NCBI RefSeq assembly: GCF_006861655.1
Contig: NZ_SESI01000001.1
Location: 260,328-324,327 of the forward strand
Length of the DNA stretch: 64,000 bases
Reading direction: 5' to 3'
Source: Halonotius roseus
GTDB taxonomy: Archaea > Halobacteriota > Halobacteria > Halobacteriales > Haloferacaceae
This document shows positions 8,274 through 15,943 of this stretch, piece by piece. The position numbers were made by a program, and so were the translations under genes. The notes below the pieces were generated by a model. It was not told where the DNA came from, made no database searches, and saw only the letters and a list, made by a program, of their open reading frames with translations. Within the stretch, counting starts at the first letter, position 1. Every line of letters begins with the position of its first letter.

Positions 8274-8818
8274 GCGAAGGATTCGAGCGCGCGCCCGCGG
8301 TGGGAAACCTCGTTTTTTTCCTCGGAGGAGAGTTCCGCGAACGTCGCGCCGTCGTGTTCGAAGATCGGATCGTAGCCGAAGCCACCCGAGCCCCGTGGCG
8401 CGACGATCTCACCGTCGACGACGCCGGTGAAACACCGAACCGGGAGGTCGCCGTCGTCGGCCGGATCGTCGACGGGCTCACCGTCGCAGTAGGCCAACAC
8501 ACAGCGGAACGCGGCACCCCGATCGGCCAGCGGCTCGGCCAGCTCCCAGACTCGGTCGACGCCGATCGTGTGTTCGACAAACGAGGAGTACGGCCCCGGA
8601 AAGCCGTCGAAGGCGTCGATGAAGAGCCCAGCGTCGTCGACGATGACCGGCTCGCCGACCTCGCGGTAGGCGTCGCGGGCACCCGCGGCCGCGATCGGCT
8701 CCAGCGTCGGGGCCTGGATCTCCGGGTAGTCGTAGTCGTAGTCGTCGATCGTCGCCTCGCCAAGGTAGCTTCGGGCCTCCCGGAGCTTGCCGGGGTTGGT
8801 CGTCACATACTGCAGCAT
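8252..8818 (-). CDS. rdgB: XTP/dITP pyrophosphatase (Ham1/RdgB family)
   Basis: Hydrolyses non-canonical purine NTPs (ITP, XTP, dITP) to NMP plus PPi, cleaning the nucleotide pool. 188 residues, the normal family length. Motifs: TTNPGK at 6-11 (the family S/T-x-N-x-x-K), VDDAGLFI at ~59-66, GFPGPYSSFV, FGYDPIF near 147-153 and the C-terminal SHRGRAL. The 3' end is duplicated downstream as a 23-bp tandem array. In haloarchaea it often lies near kae1-bud32, as here. Confidence 0.93.
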   Translation of the reverse strand: MLQYVTTNPGKLREARSYLGEATIDDYDYDYPEIQAPTLEPIAAAGARDAYREVGEPVIVDDAGLFIDAFDGFPGPYSSFVEHTIGVDRVWELAEPLADRGAAFRCVLAYCDGEPVDDPADDGDLPVRCFTGVVDGEIVAPRGSGGFGYDPIFEHDGATFAELSSEEKNEVSHRGRALESFAAWYSDR

Positions 8819-8860
8819 AGCTGGTGGTTCGTCGCGGCGCGAAAAGAGGCGTCGATCCGA

Positions 8861-9154
8861 TTAGTCCTCGACGATGACCTCGACCGGCTCGTCGTCACCG
8901 TCGTCGTCGATATCGATATCCTCGCTGTCGTCGCTGCCGCCGCTACGCTCCTGGTAGAGCAGCGCGCCGGCGACGCCAAGGGCGACCCACGACCGCCAGC
9001 TGGCGAGGTTCAGCGTGTAACCGATACCAAAGGGTTTCTCGACGAGCATCCCCTCGTCGGATTGCCAGTGGGACGACAGCAGCCGGCCGATGGAGGGGCG
9101 TTCGAAGTTATACGGGATGCCAAACAGCGTTCCAGACTCTGATTTCTTTCCCAT
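8861..9154 (-). CDS. DUF5808-like small membrane-associated protein
   Basis: 97 residues from ATG 9154; an in-frame start at 9175 is possible but less likely. The conserved core GTLFGIPYNFERPS, LVEKPFGIGYTLNLASW resembles DUF5808. It is followed by one hydrophobic segment (WVALGVAGALLYQ) and a very acidic C-terminal tail. Probably a small membrane-anchored protein; role unknown. Confidence 0.7.
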   Translation of the reverse strand: MGKKSESGTLFGIPYNFERPSIGRLLSSHWQSDEGMLVEKPFGIGYTLNLASWRSWVALGVAGALLYQERSGGSDDSEDIDIDDDGDDEPVEVIVED

Positions 9155-9240
9155 GCCCTTGGATAGTCGCCTCACCGTAATGAAAATTCGCCTTTATCGG
9201 CTGACAGATCGACAACTCACGGCGATCCGCGGCGACCGAT

Positions 9241-11016
9241 CTACTGGTAGCGACCGCGATCAGCGACCGTTACCAGCCGGTCGACGACCGCGGGGTCGCC
9301 GGCCGCGGTGTAGCCGTCGATGACGGCTTCGAGCAGCGAGTCAGGGTCGTCGGCGGTCGCGGCGATGCTCTGCCGGAGGACGTGGAGATCCATCGCGTGA
9401 TCCTCGATGTGGCCCGTATGAAAACCGAGGCCAAAATCGATCAGCCAGACCCGGTCGCCGACACGGATGTTCCGGGTCGTTGGATCCCCGTGGACGAGCC
9501 CCGCGTCGTGGATCGCCGCGAGATGCCGACCGGCTGTCGCCACCGCCTCCGTGGTCAGCCGTTCGGCGAGGTCGGCGTCGCCGACATGCTGGAGGTGGAT
9601 CGTTGCGCGCTCGCGGTCGACATCCCAGACAAGGGGTGTCGGGACGCCGGCGGCGCGGGCCTCGGCGGTCAGCCGCGCCTCGGCGGCCGTCCGCTCGCGG
9701 GTTAGCGTCGCGTCGAGATCGGGGTGGCGGTAGGACTTCGAGAGCCGGTGTTTGCGAACGCTTCGGCCGGGGAGATCGAACGCGGCGTCGGCCGGCCCAA
9801 CGGGGTCGACGATGGCTTCCGCGCCGCGCTGACGCGATGGCGATGCGGCCGCGCTCTCAACGCCGTGACCGCGGGCAACCGACGCTTCGTTCTCGCGCCA
9901 CGCGACAGCGACCTCATCGGGTCGAAAGTTCGGATCGACCTGTGAGTTCTCGATGGCGAGCGTCTGGCCGGCGGCGAACTGTTTGGCCCCCAACACGGCG
10001 ATCATCCCGGCATTATCACGAAGAAACCGATTGTCGGGCGCGTAGAACGTCGCGCCGCGTTCCTCGCACATGGTCTCCAGCATCGATTGCAGGCGGGCGT
10101 TTTGGCCGACCCCACCGCCGAGGACGAGTTCGTCGGTACCTGTCAGCGACAGCGCGCGCTCGGCGACCTCGGTCAGCATCCCGAAGATGTGTTCTTGCAG
10201 CGAAAAGCAGATATCCTCGATCGCCTCACCTTCGTCGGCGGCGTCTTTCGCCGCGCTCATGATGCCCGAAAACGAGAAATCCATCCCTTTGACGACGTAC
10301 GGGAGGTCGATTAGCTCACCGTCTTTTGCGGCTTCCTCGACTTTCGGGCCGCCGGGATGGCTCCAGCCGATATGGCGGGTAAACTTATCGAGGGCGTTGC
10401 CGACGCCGGTATCCATCGTCTCGCCCAGAATCCGGTAGCGGCCGTTATGATACCCCAGCAGGTGGGCGTTCGCGCCGGAGGCGTTCAGACAGACCGGCGA
10501 ATCAAAGTCCGACTCATGGCGGCCGATTTCGAGATGGGCGACCATGTGGTTGACGCCGACTAACGGCACGTCGAGTGCTTGGGCGGCCGCCCGCGCCGCG
10601 GTGCCGACTGTCCGCAGACACGGGCCGAGACCCGGCCCCTGAGAGAAGGCGACACAGTCGATGTCGTAACGGTTTGCGCTTTCAGCGTCGCTGTCGGTGC
10701 TGTCGGCAGCGTCGCTGTCGGTGCTGTCGGCAGCGTCGCTGTCGGTGCTGTCGGCAGCGTCGCTGTCGGTGCTGTCGGCAGCGTCGCTGTCGGTGCTGTC
10801 GGCAGCGTCGCTATCGGTTGTCTCAGCGGCGTGGGCGAGCACGCGGTCGATAACCGCCGGGATCGCCTCGCCCATGTGCTCGGCGGCCTCACGCGGGTGA
10901 ATGCCGCCGCTCTCCGGTTGGTAGGGATCCGACTCGATGAAAACCGACTCGTCGGATTCGTCGTAAACGGCCGCGCTGGCGGCCCATGCGGTGCCCTCAA
11001 TGCCGAGCACGCGCAT
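9241..11016 (-). CDS. kae1-bud32: Fused Kae1-Bud32: tRNA threonylcarbamoyltransferase and kinase/ATPase
   Basis: Bifunctional KEOPS core that makes t6A37 on ANN-decoding tRNAs. Residues 1-~370 are Kae1: GIEGTA, HPREAAEH, metal ligands NHMVAH (H157, H161) and the glycine-rich VLGGGVGQNAR. Residues ~385-591 are Bud32, a small kinase with VHGDPTTRN and LIDFGLGF. 591 residues. Between the first Kae1 strands and DIDCVAFSQGPG lies a hydrophilic insert of repeated DSDAADST octapeptides (~68-111) coded by a perfect 24-bp DNA repeat. It starts 6 bases after rps24e. Confidence 0.95.
   Translation of the reverse strand: MRVLGIEGTAWAASAAVYDESDESVFIESDPYQPESGGIHPREAAEHMGEAIPAVIDRVLAHAAETTDSDAADSTDSDAADSTDSDAADSTDSDAADSTDSDAADSTDSDAESANRYDIDCVAFSQGPGLGPCLRTVGTAARAAAQALDVPLVGVNHMVAHLEIGRHESDFDSPVCLNASGANAHLLGYHNGRYRILGETMDTGVGNALDKFTRHIGWSHPGGPKVEEAAKDGELIDLPYVVKGMDFSFSGIMSAAKDAADEGEAIEDICFSLQEHIFGMLTEVAERALSLTGTDELVLGGGVGQNARLQSMLETMCEERGATFYAPDNRFLRDNAGMIAVLGAKQFAAGQTLAIENSQVDPNFRPDEVAVAWRENEASVARGHGVESAAASPSRQRGAEAIVDPVGPADAAFDLPGRSVRKHRLSKSYRHPDLDATLTRERTAAEARLTAEARAAGVPTPLVWDVDRERATIHLQHVGDADLAERLTTEAVATAGRHLAAIHDAGLVHGDPTTRNIRVGDRVWLIDFGLGFHTGHIEDHAMDLHVLRQSIAATADDPDSLLEAVIDGYTAAGDPAVVDRLVTVADRGRYQ
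10685..10804. repeat. 24-bp in-frame minisatellite x5 inside kae1-bud32
   Basis: Five perfect copies of a 24-bp unit (GCGTCGCTGTCGGTGCTGTC+GGCA) start at 10685, 10709, 10733, 10757 and 10781; a degenerate sixth follows. The period is a multiple of 3, so the frame is kept and the octapeptide DSDAADST is repeated. Perfect identity implies recent expansion or ongoing copy-number change. Confidence 0.95.
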
Positions 11017-11022
11017 GTCGCC

Positions 11023-11334
11023 TTAGGCTTCCTCGGCGTCGGGGGCGTCGGCGTCCTCGGCGATCTTGTTGCGTTCGAGCATGTGTTCCTGTTCGACCTC
11101 GGCGGCGTGCTCCGGGCTCTCGTAGACCTTCGCGTAGCCGACCGTTTTCCGCATCCCGAAGGTGGTATCGAGCTCGTGGACGACGACTTCCTCGGCGTCC
11201 TTGTCGAGTTTGGCGGCGAGACTGTCACGAACCGAGAGCCGCGAGGGCGTGGCCTCGTCGTGAACGGTTTCAAATCGGATATCCGTGCGGTGCAGCATGG
11301 GGTTGTCCTCCTCGGAGACGATAGTGACGTCCAT
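11023..11334 (-). CDS. rps24e: 30S ribosomal protein S24e
   Basis: 103 residues from ATG 11334 (MDVTIVSEEDNPMLHRTDI), the conserved S24e start. Family landmarks are PSRLSVRDSLAAKL and FGMRKTVGYAKVYES. It ends in an acidic tail. Only 6 bases separate it from kae1-bud32, so the two form an operon. In many archaea the tiny zinc-ribbon protein S27ae lies between them; there is no room for it here. The longer ORF to 11463 has no support. Confidence 0.95.
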   Translation of the reverse strand: MDVTIVSEEDNPMLHRTDIRFETVHDEATPSRLSVRDSLAAKLDKDAEEVVVHELDTTFGMRKTVGYAKVYESPEHAAEVEQEHMLERNKIAEDADAPDAEEA

Positions 11335-11414
11335 GGTTAGTTGCCTGTACTCCACCCGAAAGCTGTAAAAGGATTTCGAAGGGGGCTCTCCCCACGTCAC
11401 CGCGGCGGCCGAGA

Positions 11415-12161
11415 TTACTGCTGGGTCGCAGCCGTCCGCTGATCGTTCCAGTCGAGTACCCACTCAAACAGCACCAGCCCGGTGACGGTCATCACCCCGG
11501 CCGAGAGGAAAAACAGGATCTCCTCGATCGGCAGGCCGAACGGCGCGATCCCGGTCGTATACTCCTCGGAAAGCACCCACAGCCCACGACCGATCGCCCA
11601 GCGATCGATAACCCAGAGATAGACGGTCGGCACGAGCGAGGCCTCGATCCACGCCCGCGGCTGCCGGACGAGATAGCCGCCGCCGACAGCCCACTGCAGG
11701 GCGACAACCGGGCCGACCCACGCGAGCAGCCCGCCGAGATAGAGCCAGGATGGCCGCTGGAAAACCATCCAGAGCCCGCCGACGAAGAGGGCCACGCCGA
11801 CGACGACGCCGGCGATCCGCGGGCGGCGATCGAAATCCCCCGGCTCGTAGCTTGGGTCAAAGCCCCGCCAGTAGAGATAAAACCCGACTGTCAGCGTCTG
11901 GACGGCGAAAAACAGGTACTCGCCAGCGGGAATCGACAGCAGGCGTGCAGTGACGACGCCCTCGCCGTACGCCCAAGCTCCACGCTGGATCATATACGAG
12001 CCCCACGGCGTCGTGTATGCGTAGGCGATCGCAACGAGGATCGCCAACCCGGCCGCGCCGCGTCGCCGCCGCCGCGGCTCGTAGTCCGGCACGAGCAGCC
12101 ACAACAGCAACAGCGGCGGCAGCGTCAACACGAGATGAAAGCCGAGATAGGTCGACACCAT
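11415..12161 (-). CDS. crtY: Lycopene cyclase domain protein (CrtY/CarR type)
   Basis: 248 residues with about seven hydrophobic helices; fused two-half (CrtYc/CrtYd-like) lycopene cyclase fold. In archaea such enzymes make beta-carotene, the precursor of retinal for rhodopsins. Motifs: TTPWGSYMI at 50-58, IPAGEYLFF at 77-85 and the second-half GLPIEEILFF near 210. The first two differ from the usual PWDNY and P-x-E-E-Y-x-F-F forms, so this could be a divergent paralogue with another carotenoid-related role. No other crt gene is in the window. Confidence 0.75.
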   Translation of the reverse strand: MVSTYLGFHLVLTLPPLLLLWLLVPDYEPRRRRRGAAGLAILVAIAYAYTTPWGSYMIQRGAWAYGEGVVTARLLSIPAGEYLFFAVQTLTVGFYLYWRGFDPSYEPGDFDRRPRIAGVVVGVALFVGGLWMVFQRPSWLYLGGLLAWVGPVVALQWAVGGGYLVRQPRAWIEASLVPTVYLWVIDRWAIGRGLWVLSEEYTTGIAPFGLPIEEILFFLSAGVMTVTGLVLFEWVLDWNDQRTAATQQ

Positions 12162-12242
12162 TCGAGTACCCTACGGACGGCGACGGCAACAACGTTGCGC
12201 CCGCAGGCATCGACAGCAACGAATAACGCGTCACTCGCCCGC

Positions 12243-12276
12243 ACCGTCAGCGTGTCTTCACCGTCAGCGTGTCTTC
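12243..12276. repeat. 17-bp perfect tandem duplication
   Basis: ACCGTCAGCGTGTCTTC occurs twice back to back (12243-12259 and 12260-12276) in the 160-base gap between the Usp stop and the crtY start. No other feature is evident in that gap. Confidence 0.85.
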
Positions 12277-12321
12277 ACTGCCGCCAGATTGGGCTGGGAT
12301 CAGCCGCCGAACCCAGTCACC

Positions 12322-12741
12322 TCACTGATTTGTTACGCCGTCGGCGGTGACGGTGATCACCGTACAGTCAAGTTCGCCCTTGAGAAAATCGCCGATATCG
12401 GGATCGGCACGCAGCTTCCGGAGCATACGTTGCCACCGGCCGGCCTGTCGGGAGCCGATCACCACGAGGTCGGCATTCTCGCCGACGATCTCTTCGAGGA
12501 TCGTCTCTTCGAGCAAAAAGCCGCGCCGGACGACATACCGCGCGTTGTCGAGCTCGCCGAACTCGGCCTCGACCGCCCGCTTGAGGTCGGTTCGGGTGAC
12601 GTTGTTGCTGTTCTGATAGAGATCGACGTGGAGGATCGACAGCTCGGCGTCGCGGTCGTCGCTGATCGTGATCGCCTCCCGCAGCGTGGCGGCGGAGTGT
12701 TCACTGAGCGGATACCGAACCGGGACGACGACCAGCGTCAT
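12322..12741 (-). CDS. Universal stress protein (UspA) family protein
   Basis: 139 residues, single Usp alpha/beta domain. The first strand is MTLVVVPVRYPLSEHS, then LSILHVDLYQ, and the C-terminal nucleotide-loop region is DLVVIGSRQAGRWQRMLRKL, a variant of the ATP-binding G-2x-G-9x-G-S/T motif. The final strand CTVITV is canonical. Cytoplasmic. Ligand and stress signal are unknown. Confidence 0.82.
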   Translation of the reverse strand: MTLVVVPVRYPLSEHSAATLREAITISDDRDAELSILHVDLYQNSNNVTRTDLKRAVEAEFGELDNARYVVRRGFLLEETILEEIVGENADLVVIGSRQAGRWQRMLRKLRADPDIGDFLKGELDCTVITVTADGVTNQ

Positions 12742-12819
12742 TGGGTGTTCTCACCGCCGGGCGAAAAAGAACATATCGCTCCGGTGTGTCGAACCGCGTC
12801 GACAGTTTCGGCCACGGCG

Positions 12820-13167
12820 TCAGATCGGGGCGGTGCCCGGCTCGGGATGGACGACCTGAAACTCGCCGTCGCCCTCGATCCCGATGATCGCCCAATCGTA
12901 GGGTGGCTTTGCCGACTGAAGATACGACTGTAGCTCCTCAGTACAGTCCATCCAGGTGACGAAACACCGGAGTCGCGGGCCGCCGGCGTCGCCGTAGTCG
13001 ACGATCTCGTCGGGGGCCTTGGCGTCGTCGGCACACAACGGTGTTACCTGGACGCGCCGCCATTTGCGCTCGGCGACGAACTCGCTGCCGCGCTCCTCGA
13101 TCGCGTAGCCGAGCCGTTTGAACACGTCTCGGGCCTCCTCAGCCGGTGGTATGGTAACAGTGGCCAT
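12820..13167 (-). CDS. Conserved haloarchaeal protein of unknown function
   Basis: 115 residues, ATG 13167. It starts MATVTIPPAEEARDVFKRLG and continues with FVAERKWRRVQVTPL, LRCFVTWMDCTEEL and PYDWAIIGIEGDGEFQVVHP. The mix of one helix and several strands suggests a small alpha/beta domain. It resembles a haloarchaeal DUF (DUF7116 is my recollection). No motif reveals a function. Confidence 0.72.
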   Translation of the reverse strand: MATVTIPPAEEARDVFKRLGYAIEERGSEFVAERKWRRVQVTPLCADDAKAPDEIVDYGDAGGPRLRCFVTWMDCTEELQSYLQSAKPPYDWAIIGIEGDGEFQVVHPEPGTAPI

Positions 13168-13249
13168 CCACGTTCAGATTGTACGTAGTCCATGATAAAG
13201 CTTCCCACAGTTCTATGCTGGCGATACAGATGCGTACTCGCTTAGTGGC

Positions 13250-13495
13250 TCACTCGTGGGCAGCGTCCCACTCGTCGGGTTTGCGGATGTTCGAACAGCT
13301 GTTGCAGACCAGCCGGCCCATCGTATCCATCGCGTTGTCGAAGCCGCCGCAGGCGTTACAGTAGTAGCCCCAACGCTTCTCGCCGTCGGCGTCACAGTAC
13401 ACCGGATGAAAGAGATCGACCGAGCCGCGTTCCGACGCCTCCCGGTCGATGTAGACGGTGTCGCCGTCGGCTGTCGTCGCTTGCTCTCGGTGCAT
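13250..13495 (-). CDS. DUF5816-like zinc-finger protein
   Basis: 81 residues from ATG 13495; an in-frame GTG lies at 13510. The second half has a two-pair Cys cluster, YYCNACGG and LVCNSCSN, consistent with one zinc site. The N-terminal part has VYIDREASERGSVDLFHPVYC. Conserved across haloarchaea (I associate it with DUF5816). Possibly nucleic-acid or protein binding, by analogy with zinc ribbons. Confidence 0.72.
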   Translation of the reverse strand: MHREQATTADGDTVYIDREASERGSVDLFHPVYCDADGEKRWGYYCNACGGFDNAMDTMGRLVCNSCSNIRKPDEWDAAHE

Positions 13496-13522
13496 ACCCA
13501 CCCTCAGCACGCCGATGGTTTA

Positions 13523-13597
13523 GGCGTGTGGCTCGACAGCGGCGTCGTAGGCATGTGGCTCGACTGCGGCGTGGCGTGTGGCTCGACGGCGACATCG
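13523..13597. repeat. Imperfect 23-27-bp tandem repeat x3
   Basis: GGCGTGTGGCTCGACAGCGG-type units begin at 13523, 13550 and 13573, each carrying GTGGCTCGAC followed by a variable GCGGCGTC-like end. The array lies between the divergent DUF5816-like gene and the RHH gene, so it may influence their promoters. Confidence 0.75.
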
Positions 13598-13647
13598 TCA
13601 TGGTGCCGACAGGAGGACTTATTCGGCTTGCTGGTCGAACGACGGGT

Positions 13648-13857
13648 ATGGCTGAGTACACCACAGTGTCGATCCCAAAAGAGCTCGGTAACCGTGTTGA
13701 AGAGACGATCGAAGGGACAAGCTTCACCTCGACGAGCGATCTCGTTCGATTCCTGCTGCGGAGTATCGTCATCCAACAGGAACCTGACGGCACAGTAACG
13801 GAGGAAGACTTTGCCGAGGTCACCGATCAGCTTCGGGATCTCGGCTACCTGGAGTAG
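13648..13857 (+). CDS. Ribbon-helix-helix (CopG-like) DNA-binding protein
   Basis: 69 residues from ATG 13648. MAEYTTVSIPKELGNRVEE forms the N-terminal beta-strand and first helix of an RHH fold; TSTSDLVRFLLRSIV is the second helix. A short acidic C-terminus follows. RHH dimers bind operator DNA. No toxin gene follows, so it is probably a free-standing regulator. An AT-rich CTTATTCGG about 30 bases upstream could be its TATA box. Confidence 0.78.
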   Translation: MAEYTTVSIPKELGNRVEETIEGTSFTSTSDLVRFLLRSIVIQQEPDGTVTEEDFAEVTDQLRDLGYLE

Positions 13858-13882
13858 CGACGATCGTCGCTGCGCGGGGGAG

Positions 13883-14311
13883 CTACTCGATCGTCTCGAC
13901 CGGCGGCTCGGCATCGAGGCCGACCAGCTCGACCCCTCGGCCGTGGCGGTCGAAAGCGCGGATCTCATCGGCCGCCCACGGCGGTACCGCCACGAGCACC
14001 GCGCCGGCCAGGTCATCCTCCTTTGTCACCGCCAGCGGGCCGGTCGGATGGGAGACAAATCTGGCCTGCGCGCCGCCAGAGGGCGTCCCGAGATCCACCC
14101 CAAAGACCGAACTCACCGCACCGCCGGCGTCGGGGAGGTAGAAGTGTGTCAGCACCGATGTCGCCGGGTCGATGTCGGCGAGGCGGTCGTCGCTGCCGGT
14201 CAACTCACCCGCGGGCGTCGCCGCCAGCGGGACGTTGGCCCGTTGTGGCTCGCGGTCGGTGGCAAACTCGATGAGCACATCGAGCAGTCCGGCGGTCGCA
14301 TAGAGTACCAC
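13883..14311 (-). CDS. Conserved haloarchaeal protein, unknown function
   Basis: 142 residues, ATG 14311, beta-rich, no membrane segment. Landmarks are ATAGLLDVLIEFATDRE, TSVLTHFYLPDAGGAVSSVF and AVLVAVPPWAADEIRAFDRHG. The stop of the next gene upstream (14315) lies 3 bases before this start, so the two are one operon. No known motif recognised. Confidence 0.7.
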   Translation of the reverse strand: MVLYATAGLLDVLIEFATDREPQRANVPLAATPAGELTGSDDRLADIDPATSVLTHFYLPDAGGAVSSVFGVDLGTPSGGAQARFVSHPTGPLAVTKEDDLAGAVLVAVPPWAADEIRAFDRHGRGVELVGLDAEPPVETIE

Positions 14312-14314
14312 GAG

Positions 14315-15022
14315 TTACCCGGTGAGAAACCCTTTCAGCGTCTTTGCGTACAATGAGGGCGTGTTCGACCGCGACGACGTGAGCGCGCGCTCAAGTGCGG
14401 CCGCGGCGTCCTCGTGAATCCCCGCCCCATGGCCGACAAGGATTCGCTCGGGTCGGCCCTGCGATCGGAGTTCGGTTGGAGGTGTCAGCCGGAGCATCGG
14501 GTGGACACCGAGTCGCTCCTCGCCGGCGAGGAAGTACGATGCTGTCCCGACAGACTCAGGCACGACCATCGTCCCAGTGTCGGGATTGTAGAGGCCGACC
14601 TCCTGCCACGGCGGCAGCGACGAATCCCGGATCACGAACGACTCGAATCCGGAGTCGCCGAGCTCGCCCGCAAACCGGCTCACCGGGGCGTCGATCTCGT
14701 CGGCAACGCCGGACATCCATGTTGGCACGAAGACAGCAGCGTCGTGGCGGGTGGCGATCGCCGCCGCATCGCGCTTGTGGCGATCCAGACAGACGGCGAC
14801 GCCGGCGACCTCGCTCGGTTCGTCGTGCTCGTCGCCGAGTTCCGCGATGAGGTCGTCGACGCCGTCGGCGTCAACGGGATCGATGATCCAGATCCCGTCC
14901 GGTGTTGCGAGGGCGTGACTCGCCCGTTGCATCGTCTCGTCGGGATAGGCCAGCCAGCCGACGCCGCCATCGAAGCGATCGATCACCTGCAGGTCGGCCG
15001 AGCCGGCTCCTTTCATCGGCAT
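14315..15022 (-). CDS. Metallo-beta-lactamase-fold-like conserved protein
   Basis: 235 residues. The layout (HALATPDGIWIIDPVDADGVDDLI, then VCLDRHKRDAAAIATRHDA, later GERLGVHPMLRLTPP and ILVGHGAGI) follows the strand order of MBL-fold hydrolases, but the metal-binding HxHxDH is replaced by LDRHKRDA with only a partial set of His/Asp. It may be an inactive or altered member. ATG 15022, with a second Met two codons later. Upstream member of a two-gene operon with 13883-14311. Confidence 0.65.
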   Translation of the reverse strand: MPMKGAGSADLQVIDRFDGGVGWLAYPDETMQRASHALATPDGIWIIDPVDADGVDDLIAELGDEHDEPSEVAGVAVCLDRHKRDAAAIATRHDAAVFVPTWMSGVADEIDAPVSRFAGELGDSGFESFVIRDSSLPPWQEVGLYNPDTGTMVVPESVGTASYFLAGEERLGVHPMLRLTPPTELRSQGRPERILVGHGAGIHEDAAAALERALTSSRSNTPSLYAKTLKGFLTG

Positions 15023-15084
15023 ACCTGTTGTTGGATGTGTGGCGACATAAACACAAGCACGTCAGCGAGATAGTGTTCAGATGA

Positions 15085-15423
15085 GCAGTCGTTGAGCGTA
15101 ACAGGTGTAGAAAGCCCTCAACGCTCTCGACCGCCGAAAGACTCGCTACGCTCGTCTTTCGAGGTTCTGCTCGCTTCGCTCGCAGAACTCCCGGGCCTCG
15201 CTGCGCGCTTCGTTCGCTTCGCTCACTGCAGTGCTTGCGTCGGCCGGGTTCGTCGAGAGCGTTTCGCCCTTCCAGTCCACCAGGAAGTCGGCTGGTCGGT
15301 CAGCCGACCCGCCTGATTGATTATTCTCATTTGAACACCGCCTCAGCGGCACATGTCGACCCCAACTCGTGCCAACAACAGCAATCACGGGCGGTCGCTG
15401 CGATCGAAAGCCGCATCGTCGTC
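15085..15423. other. Non-coding stretch with short hairpins, possible mobile-element relic
   Basis: About 340 bases between divergent genes with no convincing ORF on either strand. It contains several short inverted repeats built on GCTCGCTTCGCTCGC-like sequence, for example GTTCTGC and GCAGAAC as arms around 15170-15195. Such CGCTTCGCTCG hairpin strings often occur at degraded insertion-sequence ends in haloarchaea, but no transposase fragment was identified. Confidence 0.35.
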
Positions 15424-15708
15424 TCAGAGTCGATCGGTGTTGATCGCGGTTTCCGGCGGCGTAATGATCAGAAACTCCCGGAAATGCATGAGTTCGCCGC
15501 CCATATCCTTGATCTCGCGGGCGAAGCCGGCGGCCAACTCGTTGAGATCGCCCTCCACCGAGAGCACGAGCACATTCCCCTGCGTGATCGACTGTACCCA
15601 TTCGGCGTCCTCGGTCTCACCGTTGAGCACGCCCAACACCACCTCGTCGCTCGGCATATCATCGAGTTGTGCCTCCGCCTCCCGGAGGTCGAGATCGAAA
15701 TCCGCCAT
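15424..15708 (-). CDS. DUF5779-like protein
   Basis: 94 residues. Sequence begins MADFDLDLREAEAQLDD and has VVLGVLNG, GNVLVLSVEGDLNELAAGFA and LMHFREFLIITPP. It resembles DUF5779, a haloarchaeal family of unknown function. Small soluble alpha/beta protein. ATG 15708 is the only plausible start. Confidence 0.75.
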   Translation of the reverse strand: MADFDLDLREAEAQLDDMPSDEVVLGVLNGETEDAEWVQSITQGNVLVLSVEGDLNELAAGFAREIKDMGGELMHFREFLIITPPETAINTDRL

Positions 15709-15943
15709 ACCCCTCCGTTAGCCGGTGGCAGTAAAAGCGTTCGGGGGAGGTCGGCGACGCGGCCACCCCGGCGGCTTCAGCCGCCAAACGATCGCCGGAA
15801 CGACAGCGTTTTTCGCTATCCAGCACCGACAGACGGCTAATGGGAGCCTCCACCCTTCGTCACCGCCGCGAACCGCCGGCCAAGCGTCACCCGCCGGAGC
15901 CGACAGCACGCCCGCCGACAGCCGTCTGTCATGGGTGGCGGTG

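Noticed and set aside
10685-10804. CRISPR array
   Set aside because: 24-bp units are contiguous and in frame inside a gene.
15146-15601. 151-residue minus-strand frame
   Set aside because: Overlaps the DUF5779-like gene in another frame; no family resemblance.
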